Below, piece after piece: positions 16,349 to 16,587 of a stretch of DNA of 16,587 nt (positions are counted from its first letter, which is position 1; every line of letters begins with the position of its first letter). Both the position numbers and the translations under genes were made by a program. This stretch comes from Thermaceae bacterium (GTDB lineage Bacteria > Deinococcota > Deinococci > Deinococcales > Marinithermaceae), in contig JALSQD010000020.1 of assembly GCA_026985615.1 (NCBI GenBank), positions 1 through 16,587 of the forward strand, given 5' to 3'. The notes under the pieces were generated by a model, which made no database searches, was not told the DNA's origin, and saw only the letters and a list, made by a program, of their open reading frames with translations.

Positions 16349-16587
16349 TCAAGCACCGGCGAAGGCGACGTCGGCGATCTCGACCGTGGGGCTAGCCCCG
16401 GCCAGGTACATGACGCTCCACTCGAGGTCGTCCCCCACGGCCACGATGCGCTGGAGCAGCTCGAAGACGTTGCCGCTGATGGTAAAGTTCTCGACCGGGT
16501 AGGCCGCCTCGCCGCCCTCGATCTTGAGGCCCAGGGCCTGCAAGGAGAAGTCGCCCGAGATGGGCTTGGCGCCGGCGTGGACGCCCA
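16349..16587 (-). CDS. TldD/PmbA-family metallopeptidase-like protein, C-terminal fragment
   Basis: The last 79 codons of a leftward gene that begins beyond the right edge. The visible part reads GVHAGAKPISGDFSLQALG at its start, followed by an AYPVENFTISGN segment, a helix FELLQRIVAVGDDLEW and a final strand TVEIADVAFAGA before TGA at 16351-16349. This order (FSL, a YPV-x-x-x-TI-x-GN core, then a bulky helix and a final pseudo-symmetric strand) is typical of the C-terminal domain of TldD and PmbA/TldE, which work as a heterodimer that degrades or processes peptides. The HExxxH zinc motif that distinguishes TldD from PmbA would lie outside the window, so the subtype cannot be decided. A TTG at 16543 is internal, not the start. 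Confidence 0.88.
   Translation of the reverse strand, partial: GVHAGAKPISGDFSLQALGLKIEGGEAAYPVENFTISGNVFELLQRIVAVGDDLEWSVMYLAGASPTVEIADVAFAGA

Overview
This is GC-rich DNA, around 70% G+C by eye, from a member of the Thermaceae (Deinococcus-Thermus phylum). The main evidence is a complete archaeal-type rotary V/A-ATPase operon in the Thermus gene order G-I-c-E-C-F-A-B-D. Its proteins align closely with my recollection of the T. thermophilus subunits. A RlmI/RlmO-type rRNA methyltransferase sits divergently beside it, as I recall it does in Thermus. I cannot fix the genus; an Oceanithermus- or Marinithermus-like organism would fit.

Left edge (1-550): the start of a leftward lipoprotein gene that runs off the window, followed by an AT-rich non-coding stretch that differs sharply from its flanks.

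Leftward cluster (551-6455), in transcription order from right to left: rRNA methyltransferase; an 82-aa orphan protein; a DUF3809-like protein; a UPF0173 metallo-beta-lactamase-fold hydrolase; a soluble Ser/Thr protein kinase; an acetyl-CoA-synthetase-like acyl-CoA ligase; and a DUF123 (GIY-YIG-like) protein. Most junctions are 4-base ATGA/GTGA overlaps or gaps of a few bases, so the genes are probably one transcription unit with coupled translation. The kinase and the ligase overlap directly.

Divergent control region (6456-6617): a consensus sigma-70-type promoter (TTGACA, 17 bp, TATTAT) drives the ATPase operon rightward. A possible leaderless promoter drives the methyltransferase leftward.

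ATPase operon (6618-15079): the G and E coiled-coil stalks, the membrane subunit I and proteolipid ring, the C and F/D central parts, and the catalytic A and non-catalytic B subunits, ending in a strong intrinsic terminator. The complex couples proton flow across the inner membrane to ATP synthesis or hydrolysis; in Thermus its main role is ATP synthesis. The gap between the proteolipid gene and the E gene carries two adjacent strong RNA hairpins, the first terminator-like. This is a plausible device for making more proteolipid than the other subunits.

Right edge (15086-16587): a leftward M19 (renal-type) dipeptidase gene convergent with the ATPase operon, an intergenic region with a near-perfect 21-bp dyad and a leftward intrinsic terminator, and the C-terminal end of a leftward TldD/PmbA-family gene.

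No tRNA, rRNA, CRISPR array, insertion sequence or phage gene was seen. The window is mostly housekeeping. I do not see a clearly novel defence or mobile system; the most interesting points are the c-E hairpins, the kinase-ligase coupling, and the altered acyl pocket of the ligase.
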